Assembly: GCA_036350795.1 (NCBI GenBank)
Contig: JAZBNV010000038.1
Location: forward strand, 1-64,000
Reading direction: 5' to 3'
DNA: 64,000 nt
Source of the DNA: JAUVKT01 sp036350795
GTDB taxonomy: Bacteria > Bacteroidota > Bacteroidia > Bacteroidales > VadinHA17
Of this stretch, positions 1 to 9,265 are shown in pieces (position 1 is the stretch's first letter; every line of letters starts with the position of its first letter). The notes beneath the pieces are model-generated. The model did no database searches. It was not told where the DNA came from and saw only the letters and a list, made by a program, of their open reading frames with translations. A program made the translations under genes and the position numbers.

Positions 1-84
1 AGTCACTCTAGTCACTCTAATTCACTTTTTTGCAATTGAAAGCCACATTTCCTAATTTCGGACGTCTTTTATAAAACACAGAAT

Positions 85-975
85 ATGATATTAGAAACAA
101 TAAACCTGAGCAAGAGATTCGGTTCAATTGTAGCTGCTGAGAATATTAACCTTGAAATTGAAGAAGGGACAGCCTATGGTTTGCTTGGACCTAACGGCAG
201 TGGCAAGACCACAAGCCTGGGTATGGTAATGTCGGTGCTTAAACCGGATAGCGGCGAGTTCAGGTGGTTCGGCAATTCTGCCAGCAGCTCTACCTATAAG
301 AGAATAGGGTGCCTGCTGGAGGTGCCTAATTTCCTTCCCTATCTTTCTCTTCGCAGGAACCTGGAAGTAATTGCAAGGATAAGAGAGGTGGATACCGGCG
401 AAATCGACCGTGCTCTGGATGAGACCGGCCTCTTAAAGAGACGCGGATACAGGTTTGATACTCTTTCGCTGGGAATGAAGCAGAGGCTGGCTTTAGCATC
501 AACCTTGCTGGGTGATCCTGAAGTACTGGTACTTGACGAACCTGCCAATGGCCTCGACCCTGAAGGTATAGCAGAGGTAAGAAAACTTATTTTTATGCAA
601 AGGGAGAAAGGCAAAACCATTATTATGGCCAGCCATATACTCGACGAAGTGGAAAAGGTTTGTACTCATGTTGGTGTGCTCAAGAACGGTAAGGTTATTT
701 CTTCTGGTAAAGTTGAAGAATTACTCCGGACCGATGATATAGTTGTGGTTGGGGCAGAAGACATATTAAAGCTAAAGAAAGAGATTGAAGAGGCGGGTAT
801 AGCAAAAAGTGTTTCGCTTAGCGGAAACTCGCTTGAGGTAGTACCGGCTGAAGGATACGATGCGGGAGCCATCAACAGGGTGGCATATGAAAAGGGAATA
901 GTTATTAATGAACTCAGAGTAAGAAAGAGCACACTCGAAGAGCAATTCCTTGAACTTGTAAAAAACAAAAGCTAA
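85..975 (+). CDS. ABC transporter ATP-binding protein (ABC-2 exporter, BcrA/CcmA-like)
   Basis: This is the cytoplasmic ATPase of an ABC-2 type exporter. The 296-residue protein shows Walker A GPNGSGKTT (residues 35-43), the signature LSLGM (127-131), Walker B LVLDEP (148-153) and the H-loop ASH. A C-terminal extension of about 80 residues is typical of the BcrA/CcmA/NatA branch. The stop lies 2 bases before the ATG of the permease at 978, so the two almost certainly form one transcription unit and one transporter. The substrate cannot be told from sequence; members of this branch export antibiotics, peptides, lipids or sodium. The 84 bases upstream hold a duplicated 9-mer (AGTCACTCT) at the window edge and no clear promoter. 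Confidence 0.93.
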   Translation: MILETINLSKRFGSIVAAENINLEIEEGTAYGLLGPNGSGKTTSLGMVMSVLKPDSGEFRWFGNSASSSTYKRIGCLLEVPNFLPYLSLRRNLEVIARIREVDTGEIDRALDETGLLKRRGYRFDTLSLGMKQRLALASTLLGDPEVLVLDEPANGLDPEGIAEVRKLIFMQREKGKTIIMASHILDEVEKVCTHVGVLKNGKVISSGKVEELLRTDDIVVVGAEDILKLKKEIEEAGIAKSVSLSGNSLEVVPAEGYDAGAINRVAYEKGIVINELRVRKSTLEEQFLELVKNKS

Positions 976-977
976 AA

Positions 978-1796
978 ATGCAAAAAATAGTAAAACTGGA
1001 GTGGGCTAAAGTAGCTCCGTACAATTTTTTTAAGGTTATCCTTATATTAACAAGCGTATTGTTTCTTCTTGTACTGTTCGTAATGTCGAGGATTGACGTT
1101 TCAGTACCAGGTTTTTCGTGGAGAAATATTTTCAGATTCCCGAATATATGGCAGACTTTTTCCTGGGTAGCCAGCTGGTTCAATGTTCTGCTGGCAATAA
1201 TGGTAATAGTGATTACAGGTAACGAGTTTGCATCCAGATCGTTCAGACAACAGGTACTGTCGGGTCTGAGCAGGGATGAGTGGCTGGCCGGTAAGGGACT
1301 GCTGGTGCTTTCGCTTGCCATATTCGGACTGCTGCTGGTTATTGTTGCAGGACTTATATTTGGATTTGCCTATACCAGGGACCTGTCATTTGGATTGATA
1401 TTTCAGAACAGCGGCATTCTGATGGTGTATTTCCTGCAGGCGATTGGATATATGGTACTTGGGCTGCTGTTTGTAAATCTTTTCCGCTCTAATGCACTGG
1501 CTATTATATTATACCTTCTGTACTTTATCTTTATTGAACCCCTTGCCGGACTCCTGATGGGCCCGGAGGTAAGGGTATGGTTGCCGGTAAAGATTATCAG
1601 GCACCTTACACCTGTACCCGAATTTCTCAAGCTGGCTTCGCAGGGAGGTAATATGGATCCGGATGCCTTATCCTTCGAACAGATTGGACTGATGGTGAAA
1701 CAATTACCACAGTCTACCAATATTGTAATGGCTGCTGTATACGTGATATTATTTGGATTTCTTACGTGGCTGCTTGTAAAAAAACGTGATCTGTAG
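978..1796 (+). CDS. ABC-2 type transporter permease
   Basis: Membrane partner of the ATPase just upstream. The 272-residue protein has about six hydrophobic segments: one near residues 20-37, a pair around 65-80 and 105-130, two more around 145-190, and one at the C-terminus (about 250-266) before the basic tail KKRDL. This fits the ABC2_membrane fold. The ATG is 3 bases after the upstream stop, which implies translational coupling. It converges on the glycosyltransferase gene with only 26 bases between the stops, and I see no strong terminator hairpin there. The transported substrate is unknown. Confidence 0.9.
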   Translation: MQKIVKLEWAKVAPYNFFKVILILTSVLFLLVLFVMSRIDVSVPGFSWRNIFRFPNIWQTFSWVASWFNVLLAIMVIVITGNEFASRSFRQQVLSGLSRDEWLAGKGLLVLSLAIFGLLLVIVAGLIFGFAYTRDLSFGLIFQNSGILMVYFLQAIGYMVLGLLFVNLFRSNALAIILYLLYFIFIEPLAGLLMGPEVRVWLPVKIIRHLTPVPEFLKLASQGGNMDPDALSFEQIGLMVKQLPQSTNIVMAAVYVILFGFLTWLLVKKRDL

Positions 1797-1822
1797 GCGA
1801 GGCTACAGGTATTCTTCCAATC

Positions 1823-2908
1823 CTACCAGATAGGTCGCCGTAACAGGCTGATCAGGAAAGTAAGGACTATGTAAAAAGGGTAAATAACTGATAAGGGCAG
1901 GAAGCAGCCAAGTAAATTTATTTTCCTTTTTCTTTTAAGGTATACCGCGAGGAGAATTATATCAGGTATTAATTTCAGGATATAAAGCAGGATTAATAAG
2001 ATTCTGAAACCCGGAATAATAATAGCCGTTATAAATGCAGCGACTATCGCAAAATTAGCAAGAGCTGTGGCCAATGCACTTATGATAGTATCAGTATCGC
2101 TGTAGTGAAATGATTTGGAAGTCCAGCGGGCCCGCTGCCTGAAAAATTGAAAAACACTACCGGGCATTCTTGTTTTTACAGTTGCTTCGGCCTGGTCTGT
2201 AACAATAATTGTTCCGCCAGATTTTTTTGCATGGTGAAGCAGGAATACATCATCGCCCGATAATAATTTACTCTTTGTTTGCTCAAGGTACCTGGTGCTT
2301 AAAGATTTCCTGAATGCCAGGTTGGCTCCATTGCACATAAGCGGCCTGCCTGCTGCTGCCATCCCTATAGTTACCGCCTGCAGGCTGGCAAACTCCAACT
2401 CCAGAAGTTTGGAAAAAATACTCTTTCCCCCTGCAGGATCAACACTTCCGATAATTAAAGCTGGAGAGAATCTATTATAACATAAGGCAAGAGTCAGAAT
2501 CCAATCAGGATCCAGACGGCAATCGGCATCAGTAGTAAGAATAAGCTCACCTCCTGCGTGGTCCAATCCCATCGAAATCGCGTGTTTTTTACCCCTGCCG
2601 TCTGAATGCAGGTATAAGACTCCTTCAGATTCTTTAATAATCCGGGGAGTGCGGTCTGTCGAATTATCATCAACAATTATTATTTCATAGTTCCCCGAAG
2701 GATAGCCCTGCTGCTGCAGGTCGTTAATCAGTGCAGGTAAACAATCTTCTTCATTCCTGGCAGCTACAATTACCGATACAAAAGGTAGTTGCAGGTCTGT
2801 CTCCGGGCTATTCACGGTACAGTACTTCAGTCCCGGTTTGAGCAGACCAAAAATTGCATAAGAGATTAGCAGGATATAGGGAAGAAGTACCAGGACAAAC
2901 AGGAGCAT
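1823..2908 (-). CDS. Membrane-associated family 2 glycosyltransferase
   Basis: This is a predicted inner-membrane glycosyltransferase of family GT2 that would transfer sugar from a nucleotide-sugar donor. It has an N-terminal membrane segment (residues 2-23), then the GT-A domain: VSVIVAARNEE (about 44-54), the donor-binding IVDDNSTDRT (78-87), a DADC metal motif (about 128-131) and an RQRARW motif near 255-262, which matches the Q/RxxRW acceptor-site motif of processive and related enzymes. Two or three membrane segments follow (about 280-350). The stop-to-start gap from the upstream GNAT gene is about 6 bases, so they are probably co-transcribed. The acceptor is unknown; surface polysaccharide or glycolipid synthesis is an inference. 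Confidence 0.9.
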   Translation of the reverse strand: MLLFVLVLLPYILLISYAIFGLLKPGLKYCTVNSPETDLQLPFVSVIVAARNEEDCLPALINDLQQQGYPSGNYEIIIVDDNSTDRTPRIIKESEGVLYLHSDGRGKKHAISMGLDHAGGELILTTDADCRLDPDWILTLALCYNRFSPALIIGSVDPAGGKSIFSKLLELEFASLQAVTIGMAAAGRPLMCNGANLAFRKSLSTRYLEQTKSKLLSGDDVFLLHHAKKSGGTIIVTDQAEATVKTRMPGSVFQFFRQRARWTSKSFHYSDTDTIISALATALANFAIVAAFITAIIIPGFRILLILLYILKLIPDIILLAVYLKRKRKINLLGCFLPLSVIYPFYIVLTFLISLLRRPIW

Positions 2909-2914
2909 GGTATT

Positions 2915-3364
2915 TTATTTAAGCCATTCGAACAGCTTATAATGATCTCCATTCATACCCATTGCCTCGTATGTTTTCATAGCAGTCCTGTTGTCCGACT
3001 CTACATAAAGTCTCAGTCCGGCAACTTTATTGCTTAATGCCAGGTATTTTATAAAATCATACATTCTGCTGAAGATGCCCTTTCTCCTGTATTCGGGCAG
3101 TACGTATACTGACTGGAACCACCAGATGTAACTATTTCGCCAGTCGCTCCATTCGTAGGTAATGAGTAAGGAGGCAACAACTTTATTATTATCTGCCGCA
3201 ATATAGTATCTTCCTTTTGACGGGTCCTTAAAAACAGCATTTACACCCGAACTGATTATAATCGGGTCTAATACCATGCCTTCGGTCTCAACAGCCATTT
3301 TCTGCTGAAAGTCGATTATTGTTTCTGCATCATTCCTGCAGGCTTCCAGAATTTTTATTTCCAT
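2915..3364 (-). CDS. GNAT family N-acetyltransferase
   Basis: A GNAT-fold acyltransferase using acetyl-CoA. The start chosen (ATG at 3364) gives a 149-residue protein beginning MEIKILEACRND. An upstream in-frame ATG at 3403 would add a hydrophobic 13-residue tail that does not fit the family. The acetyl-CoA loop is visible as YVLPEYRRKGIFSRM (motif A, R/Q-x-x-G-x-G/A variant), followed by LRLYVESDNRTAMKTYEAMGM, the usual motif B with its N-x-x-A-x-x-x-Y-x-x-x-G-M pattern. It lies directly upstream of the glycosyltransferase on the same strand. The substrate is not predictable. Confidence 0.9.
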   Translation of the reverse strand: MEIKILEACRNDAETIIDFQQKMAVETEGMVLDPIIISSGVNAVFKDPSKGRYYIAADNNKVVASLLITYEWSDWRNSYIWWFQSVYVLPEYRRKGIFSRMYDFIKYLALSNKVAGLRLYVESDNRTAMKTYEAMGMNGDHYKLFEWLK

Positions 3365-3461
3365 AGCAAAACAAAGATAAGCGGAAAAAGATAAATAAAG
3401 CACTTCACCATTATACTCATTTTATTCGCTCCGGTTACAACTGCTTAATCAATAAGGATGA

Positions 3462-6400
3462 CTATTTATATTCATCCCAGCTCAGTACTTCCATCTCTTC
3501 CGGCTTAATATCACAGAAGGCCATAATAAAAGCACTTGCCAGCCTTGCATTTGTTAGCAAAGGTATATTAAAGTCAACGGCACTGCGCCTTATTGAATAA
3601 TCATTATTAAGCTCATCAGCAGAAAGGTCTTTAGGGATATTTACTACCAGGTCAACCTCTCTTCGTCTAATAAGATCGAGTGTATTTGGAGATTTATTTT
3701 TCTCATCGGGCCAGTAAGCCACCTCTGTCTCTATACCGGCGTTAAGCAGGAACTGTTGAGTACCTCTTGTTGCAAAAAGCCTGTATCCTTTTGCCTTAAG
3801 AGCCCTTGCGCTGTTTATCAGTTCAACCTTGGATCGGGCGGGACCAGTTGACAGTAGTATCCCCTTTTGAGGGATGGTGTAACCCACCGAAAGCATTGAT
3901 TTGAGTATGGCCTCGTAAAAGCTTTCTCCAATGCAGCCCACTTCACCTGTTGAACTCATATCAACACCAAGTATGGGATCTGCTTTGGCCAGGCGCGAGA
4001 AGGAAAACTGGGGAGCTTTAACACCTACATAATCAAGGTCGAACACAGATTTATGTGGTTTTTCAAACTTAGCGCCCAGCATTATCCTGGTTGCAAGCTC
4101 TATAAGATTGGTTTTAAGTACTTTAGATACAAAAGGCATGCTGCGGCTAGCCCTCAGGTTGCATTCAATAACCTTGATATCATTATCGCGGGCAAGGAAC
4201 TGCATATTAAAGGGCCCGGTAATATTTAATTCTTTAGCTATCTGCCTGGAGATTTTCTTAATCCTCCTGACCGTTTCGAAGTATATTTTTTGTGGAGGAA
4301 AGACTATTGTAGCGTCTCCGGAGTGAACGCCGGCAAACTCAACATGTTCGCTGATGGCATATACCTCTACCTCTCCATTATTTGCAACTGCATCAATCTC
4401 TATTTCCTTTGCATTTTCGATAAATTCGGATACCACCACAGGATACTGTTTGGAGACTCTGGCTGCAAGTTCAAGGAAATGAGTCAGCTCGTCTTTGTTC
4501 GACACTACGTTCATTGCAGCACCCGAGAGAACATATGAGGGACGAACAAGTACCGGGAAACCAATCCTGTTAACAAAGTCGTGGATATCTTCGACACTTG
4601 TAAGCTCTCTCCATTCAGGCTGATCTACTCCCAGCTCATCGAGCATGGAAGAAAATTTGTGCCTGTTTTCAGCCCTGTCAATTGATTGCGGGCTGGTACC
4701 AAGAATTTTCACATTATAATTATGCAGGCGCATTGCCAGGTTATTAGGGATCTGGCCTCCAACAGAAACGATTACTCCACCCGGCGTTTCGAGATCGATA
4801 ATATCCATTACCCGTTCGAGCGAAAGCTCGTCGAAGTACAACCTGTCGCAGTTATCATAATCGGTGCTAACCGTCTCGGGGTTGTAGTTAATCATTATGC
4901 TTCTGTATCCTTCCTCCCTTACAGTATCGATTGCATTTACCGAGCACCAGTCGAATTCAACGCTTGAACCTATACGGTATGCTCCTGATCCCAGCACAAT
5001 AATAGATTTCCCGTCGTTTTCGTACCATATGTCGTGTTCTGAACCACTGTAGGTCATATACAGGTAATTTGTAAAAGCCGGGTATTCTGCTGCAAGTGTG
5101 TCTATCTGTTTTACATAGGGAATAATTCCTTTTGATTTCCTGTATGATCTTACTTTCCTCATATCCTCTTCAATTCTTTCAGGAGTAGACTGAAGTACAT
5201 GCCTGGCAACCTGGAAGTCGCTGAAACCATAAATTTTTGCCTGTTTCAGGGTTTCGTCCGGCACATCCTCAAGTTTATTCCATTCAAGAAGTTCCGATTT
5301 AACTTCCATTATATTGCGGAGTTTATACAGGAACCATTTATCTATCCGGGTCAGATTATATACCCTTTCAACATCAAAGCCTTTCTCAAAAGCTTCGGCA
5401 ATTGAGAATATCCTCATATCGGTTGGCTCTGAAAGTTCTCTTTCAATATCCTCAAAGGAAAGGTTGCGGTTACCAACAAAACCGTGCATACCCTGGCCGA
5501 TCATCCTGAGGCCTTTTTGGATCACTTCTTCAAAGGTCCGGCCAATTGCCATTACTTCACCCACACTTTTCATACTCGAGCCTATTTCGTGCGAGACACC
5601 CTGGAATTTATTCAGGTCCCAGCGCGGGATCTTGCAAACGATATAGTCGAGTGCCGGCTCAAAGCAGGCGGTAGTGGTTTTTGTTACAGAATTCTTTAAT
5701 TCGTGCAAGCCATATCCCAGACCGAGTTTTGCGGCTACAAAAGCCAGGGGGTAGCCTGTTGCCTTTGATGCCAGTGCGCTGGATCTTGATAAGCGGGCAT
5801 TAACTTCTATCACCCTGTAATCTTCAGATTCAGGATCGAGAGCATACTGTACATTACATTCACCAACAATACCAATATGCCTGATAATCTTGATCGACAG
5901 TTCCCTGAGTTTATGATATTCCCTGTTGGTAAGTGTTTGAGAGGGTGCCACAACAATGCTCTCTCCGGTATGTATTCCAAGGGGATCAAAGTTTTCCATA
6001 TTACATACCGTAATACAGTTATCATACCTGTCTCTTACTACCTCATATTCAACTTCTTTCCAGCCTTTTAGCGATTCTTCAACAAGAATCTGCGGGGAGT
6101 ATGAGAAAGCTTTGGCAGCCAGGTGCTCAAGTTCTTTCCTGTTAGTGCAAAATCCCGATCCCTGTCCGCCAAGAGTGTATGCAGCCCTGATAATAATCGG
6201 AAATCCCAGTTTGCCTGTTGCATCAAGAGCCTCTTCTACAGTACTTACTGCTATGGATCTGGGTGTTTTTACATTTATCTCGTTGAGTTTTTTCACAAAT
6301 AATTCCCTGTCTTCGGTATCCATAATAGCACTAACTGGTGTGCCAAGAACCTTAACAGAGTACTTCTCGAATACACCTGAAGTATAAAGTTTTGTTCCGC

Positions 6401-6692
6401 AGTTAAGAGCTGTTTGTCCGCCAAAGGCTAATAATATACCATCAGGTTTTTCTTTCTTTATTACCTTTTCGACAAAATGCGGGGTTACCGGCAGAAAATA
6501 TATCTTATCAGCCAGTTTTTCGGAGGTTTGTACAGTGGCAATATTAGGGTTTATTAGCACTGTTTTAACACCTTCTTCCTTAAGGGCTTTCAGGGCCTGC
6601 GAGCCACTGTAGTCGAATTCACCGGCTTCTCCAATCTTAAGGGCACCGGAGCCAAGTATTACTACTTTTTGTATTTCTTTATTTAAACTCAT
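3462..6692 (-). CDS. carB: Carbamoyl-phosphate synthase large subunit
   Basis: CarB makes carbamoyl phosphate from bicarbonate, ammonia (delivered by CarA) and two ATP, feeding pyrimidine and arginine synthesis. The 1076-residue length is normal for the family. The two duplicated halves are each visible: a pre-ATP-grasp motif (VVILGSGALKIGEAGEFDYSG near the N-terminus and IIVLGSGAYRIGSSVEFDW near residue 560), each followed by an ATP-grasp domain with a glycine-rich loop (AAYTLGGQGSG; PSYVLSGAAM). An MGS-like regulatory domain forms the last 130 residues or so (KGILLSTGPARSKVE onward). The start overlaps the carA stop by 4 bases (ATGA), so the subunits are translationally coupled. No frameshift or missing domain is seen. 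Confidence 0.98.
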   Translation of the reverse strand: MSLNKEIQKVVILGSGALKIGEAGEFDYSGSQALKALKEEGVKTVLINPNIATVQTSEKLADKIYFLPVTPHFVEKVIKKEKPDGILLAFGGQTALNCGTKLYTSGVFEKYSVKVLGTPVSAIMDTEDRELFVKKLNEINVKTPRSIAVSTVEEALDATGKLGFPIIIRAAYTLGGQGSGFCTNRKELEHLAAKAFSYSPQILVEESLKGWKEVEYEVVRDRYDNCITVCNMENFDPLGIHTGESIVVAPSQTLTNREYHKLRELSIKIIRHIGIVGECNVQYALDPESEDYRVIEVNARLSRSSALASKATGYPLAFVAAKLGLGYGLHELKNSVTKTTTACFEPALDYIVCKIPRWDLNKFQGVSHEIGSSMKSVGEVMAIGRTFEEVIQKGLRMIGQGMHGFVGNRNLSFEDIERELSEPTDMRIFSIAEAFEKGFDVERVYNLTRIDKWFLYKLRNIMEVKSELLEWNKLEDVPDETLKQAKIYGFSDFQVARHVLQSTPERIEEDMRKVRSYRKSKGIIPYVKQIDTLAAEYPAFTNYLYMTYSGSEHDIWYENDGKSIIVLGSGAYRIGSSVEFDWCSVNAIDTVREEGYRSIMINYNPETVSTDYDNCDRLYFDELSLERVMDIIDLETPGGVIVSVGGQIPNNLAMRLHNYNVKILGTSPQSIDRAENRHKFSSMLDELGVDQPEWRELTSVEDIHDFVNRIGFPVLVRPSYVLSGAAMNVVSNKDELTHFLELAARVSKQYPVVVSEFIENAKEIEIDAVANNGEVEVYAISEHVEFAGVHSGDATIVFPPQKIYFETVRRIKKISRQIAKELNITGPFNMQFLARDNDIKVIECNLRASRSMPFVSKVLKTNLIELATRIMLGAKFEKPHKSVFDLDYVGVKAPQFSFSRLAKADPILGVDMSSTGEVGCIGESFYEAILKSMLSVGYTIPQKGILLSTGPARSKVELINSARALKAKGYRLFATRGTQQFLLNAGIETEVAYWPDEKNKSPNTLDLIRRREVDLVVNIPKDLSADELNNDYSIRRSAVDFNIPLLTNARLASAFIMAFCDIKPEEMEVLSWDEYK

Positions 6693-7789
6693 TTCGTTGC
6701 TGTTTCCTGGGTCTTGTTTTGTTCTATCATACTGATAAATTCATCAAAAAGGAAGTCTGTATCTGTCGGACCTCCTGATGCTTCAGGATGGAACTGGGTT
6801 GAGAAGAAGGGTTTTGAAACGTGTTTCATTCCCTCGTTGGTGTTGTCGTTGACATTTATAAACAGGGGCTCCCATTCTTTGCTGAGGGAGTTATTATCTA
6901 CTGCGAAACCATGATTCTGTGATGTAATATATGCCCTGTCGGTTCCCACCTGCAGAACTGGTTGATTATGACTCCTGTGCCCGTATTTAAGTTTGTAGGT
7001 ATCTGCGCCCGATGCAAGAGCCATCAGCTGGTTGCCCAGGCAGATTCCAAACACCGGGGTTTGTTGCTGAAGCGAGGATGCTATGTTTTTAATGGTTTCA
7101 GTACACATTTTCGGATCTCCGGGACCGTTGGAGATAAACAGTCCGTCATATTCGAGCCTGCTGTAGTCAAAGTCCCAGGGCACCCTTATTATTGTTGTAT
7201 TTCTTTTAAGCAGGTTCCGTATTATATTATATTTTACTCCACAATCGATAAGTACAATCCTGTATTTGCCATTGCCGTATTGCTGTGGTTCTGAGATGCT
7301 GACCTCCTTTACAAGGTTAATCTTATTAGGATCGTACAGTGAAGTTTCAGTGCCATCAGGTTCGATCTTCCCCAGCATTGCTCCCTTTTCCCTCAGTCTT
7401 TTCGTAAGAGCCCTTGTATCAATTCCATATATCCCCGGAACATTGTTTTTTTCAAGCCACTGGTGGAGGCTTTCCGTGGCATTCCAGTGACTGTAATCAA
7501 AGGAGTAATCTGAAACAATCAGTCCGGAAATATGTATAGAGGAGGACTCGTGGAATTTGTACATGTCGTCTTCTTCTTCCACTCCCGGGGCACCGTAGTT
7601 GCCAACCAGGGGGTAGGTCAGACAGAGTATCTGTCCACGGTACGAAGGGTCGGTAAGGCTTTCGGGGTAACCGGTCATTGCTGTATTAAACACTACCTCC
7701 CCGGCAGAGGGTATAAGCTTGCCAAAAGACTTTCCCCGGTACACTGTTCCGTCCTCCAGGCTAAGTTTTACATTAGAGATTTTTGTCAT
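6689..7789 (-). CDS. carA: Carbamoyl-phosphate synthase small (glutaminase) subunit
   Basis: CarA hydrolyses glutamine and channels ammonia to CarB. The 366-residue protein has the N-terminal CPSase_sm_chain domain (LSLEDGTVYRGKSFG, NTAMTGYPESLTDPSYRGQ) and a C-terminal class I glutamine amidotransferase domain. The nucleophile is Cys250 in GICLGNQLMALASG, and the His/Glu of the triad lie in STQFHPEASGGPTDTD. It starts 4 bases after the stop of the PatB-like gene and overlaps carB by 4 bases, so the order patB-carA-carB is an operon. A promoter is visible only upstream of patB (8995-9024). Confidence 0.98.
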   Translation of the reverse strand: MTKISNVKLSLEDGTVYRGKSFGKLIPSAGEVVFNTAMTGYPESLTDPSYRGQILCLTYPLVGNYGAPGVEEEDDMYKFHESSSIHISGLIVSDYSFDYSHWNATESLHQWLEKNNVPGIYGIDTRALTKRLREKGAMLGKIEPDGTETSLYDPNKINLVKEVSISEPQQYGNGKYRIVLIDCGVKYNIIRNLLKRNTTIIRVPWDFDYSRLEYDGLFISNGPGDPKMCTETIKNIASSLQQQTPVFGICLGNQLMALASGADTYKLKYGHRSHNQPVLQVGTDRAYITSQNHGFAVDNNSLSKEWEPLFINVNDNTNEGMKHVSKPFFSTQFHPEASGGPTDTDFLFDEFISMIEQNKTQETATK

Positions 7790-7793
7790 GCAG

Positions 7794-8969
7794 TCAGAAA
7801 TTATTTTTTATTGCTTTCACTATCTTATCCAGGGCTTTTTCCAATATTGAAGTGGGGCAGGCAAGATTCATTCTCATATATCCTTCGCCACCGGGACCAA
7901 ACATTGATCCTTCGTTCATCCCGATACCTGCTTTATTTATAAAAAATTCATTGAGTTCTTTTCCGCCCATCTTCATTTTGCGGCAATCGAGCCATATCAT
8001 ATAGGTGGCTTCCGGAATTACTGCTCTAAGAGGCAGATCACCGCTATTTAATTTTTCAACAACAAGCTTTACGTTCTTTGCGATATAGTCCAGCAGCTGG
8101 CTGAGCCATTCTTCACCTTTGCTGTAAGCTGCAATTGAGGCCTCTGTTCCGAAGATATTTCCTCCACTGATATGAAGGCTGTCAATTTGTTTTTGAAACT
8201 TATGCCTTAACTCCTTATCACTTATTACCACTGAAGATGTGGAAAGACCGGCCAGGTTAAATGTTTTACTGGGAGCATAGCATGTAATTGTTAATGATGC
8301 TGTTTTTTCGGAAAGGGATGCAGTTGGTAAGTGCTTAAATCCCGGCAGTACCAGGTCGGAGTGTATTTCGTCACTAATAATGATGATATTGTATTCCAGG
8401 CATATTTCTGCAAGCTCCGCAAGCTCATCCTTATTCCAGGCCCTCCCAACAGGATTATGAGGGTTTGAAAGGATCAGCATTTTTGCTCCCCTTTCAGCTT
8501 TCTTTCTCAGGTCGTCAAAATCAAAATAATATCTTCCTTCTGTTTCCCTTAGCCTGTTAAATAGTAATTTCCTGCCGTGATCCTTTACTGCACCGAAAAA
8601 AGGAAAATAAACCGGTGGTTGAACAATTATACTATCCCCTGGCTTTGTATAGGCCAGGGTACAGATATTTACTGCCGGCACAATACCTGGGCTGAAAAGT
8701 ATCCATTCCTTATCAATTTTCCATCCGTAATGTCTTTCAGTCCATGACACAAGTGTTTCGAAGTATTCATCCCTTCTTACAGTATATCCCAGGATTTCGT
8801 GCTTAAGGCGTTCTTTAATTGCATCAATTATAAAGGGAGGGGTAAGGAAGTCCATATCGGCAACCCACATTGGAATAAGTTTATCAGATCCAAAAACTTC
8901 TTTTCGAAGGTCGTATTTTACACAGTTTGTGCCCTGTCGGTCGACAGGTAAGTCGAAGTTGTATATCAT
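7794..8969 (-). CDS. patB: PatB/MalY family PLP-dependent C-S lyase/aminotransferase
   Basis: A fold-type I PLP enzyme of the MalY/PatB branch, whose members are usually cystathionine beta-lyases or C-S lyases. The 391-residue protein shows the branch hallmark N-terminus (LIPMWVADMDF, residues 31-41), the PLP-stacking and substrate segments SNPHNPVGR (168-176) and SDEIHSDL (199-206), and the PLP lysine Lys235 in APSKTFNLAG. The C-terminal domain ends with EGYMRMNLACP. It is the first gene of the unit with carA and carB. The link to pyrimidine/arginine precursor synthesis is positional only. A consensus promoter lies 26-55 bases upstream of the ATG. Confidence 0.92.
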   Translation of the reverse strand: MIYNFDLPVDRQGTNCVKYDLRKEVFGSDKLIPMWVADMDFLTPPFIIDAIKERLKHEILGYTVRRDEYFETLVSWTERHYGWKIDKEWILFSPGIVPAVNICTLAYTKPGDSIIVQPPVYFPFFGAVKDHGRKLLFNRLRETEGRYYFDFDDLRKKAERGAKMLILSNPHNPVGRAWNKDELAELAEICLEYNIIIISDEIHSDLVLPGFKHLPTASLSEKTASLTITCYAPSKTFNLAGLSTSSVVISDKELRHKFQKQIDSLHISGGNIFGTEASIAAYSKGEEWLSQLLDYIAKNVKLVVEKLNSGDLPLRAVIPEATYMIWLDCRKMKMGGKELNEFFINKAGIGMNEGSMFGPGGEGYMRMNLACPTSILEKALDKIVKAIKNNF

Positions 8970-8994
8970 ATCCCGGGTGTCTGAATCCGGGGTT

Positions 8995-9024
8995 CAAATA
9001 TAAGAAAAAAGGCTCAAGGCGCAA
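8995..9024 (-). promoter_or_regulatory. Bacteroidota-type promoter of patB-carA-carB
   Basis: On the minus strand a TTG (9024-9022) is followed after 19 bases by TATATTTG (9002-8995), a perfect match to the -7 consensus TAnnTTTG with a good -33 core. Transcription would begin near 8990, about 20 bases before the patB ATG. Confidence 0.6.
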
Positions 9025-9058
9025 TGCCTGGGACAAAAGTAAAAATTTGAACGGTGTA

Positions 9059-9102
9059 GATACCTTGCAGATACCTTGCAGAGACACCGCAGATACTTAG
9101 CA
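9059..9102. repeat. Four tandem 11-bp repeats
   Basis: Four consecutive 11-mers are read: GATACCTTGCA, GATACCTTGCA, GAGACACCGCA and GATACTTAGCA, followed by the partial unit GAGACAAGG. The first two are identical and the others have 2-4 changes. The array ends right beside the inverted-repeat element at 9113 and sits 90 bases upstream of patB. Unit length and lack of spacers rule out CRISPR. Confidence 0.8.
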
Positions 9103-9112
9103 GAGACAAGGT

Positions 9113-9243
9113 GAGGCTGTCTCATAAGGGCGCAATCTTTGTCATTTCGAGCTAATGCGAGAAATCAGGGTTCTGATTATCAGATGATTAGATCCCTCGG
9201 TTAACTCGGGATGACAAGAATATTATACTTTTGAGACAGCCTC
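9113..9243. repeat. Small inverted-repeat element, copy A
   Basis: A 131-base element with terminal inverted repeats: GAGGCTGTCTCATAAG at the left end and the complement of GAGGCTGTCTCAAAAG at the right. Its interior, GTCATTTCGAGC followed by GATCCCTCGG and CGGGATGACAAG, is shared with the elements at 39470 and 58784. Relative to those two it is inserted in the opposite orientation. It contains no coding potential and resembles a MITE or REP-type repeat. The region 8970-9265 holds only this element, the tandem 11-mers and the patB promoter. Confidence 0.8.
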
Positions 9244-9265
9244 TAAATATATGTTAATAAAAATA

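Noticed and set aside
3462..7789. Possible frameshift or split of carB
   Set aside because: Both halves, all ATP-grasp motifs and the MGS domain are in one intact frame.
8985..9005. GGGTTCAAAT considered as a tRNA T-arm
   Set aside because: No acceptor or anticodon arms can be built around it; it is part of the patB promoter region.
9059..9102. Short tandem repeats considered as a CRISPR remnant
   Set aside because: Units are 11 bases without spacers and no cas genes are present.
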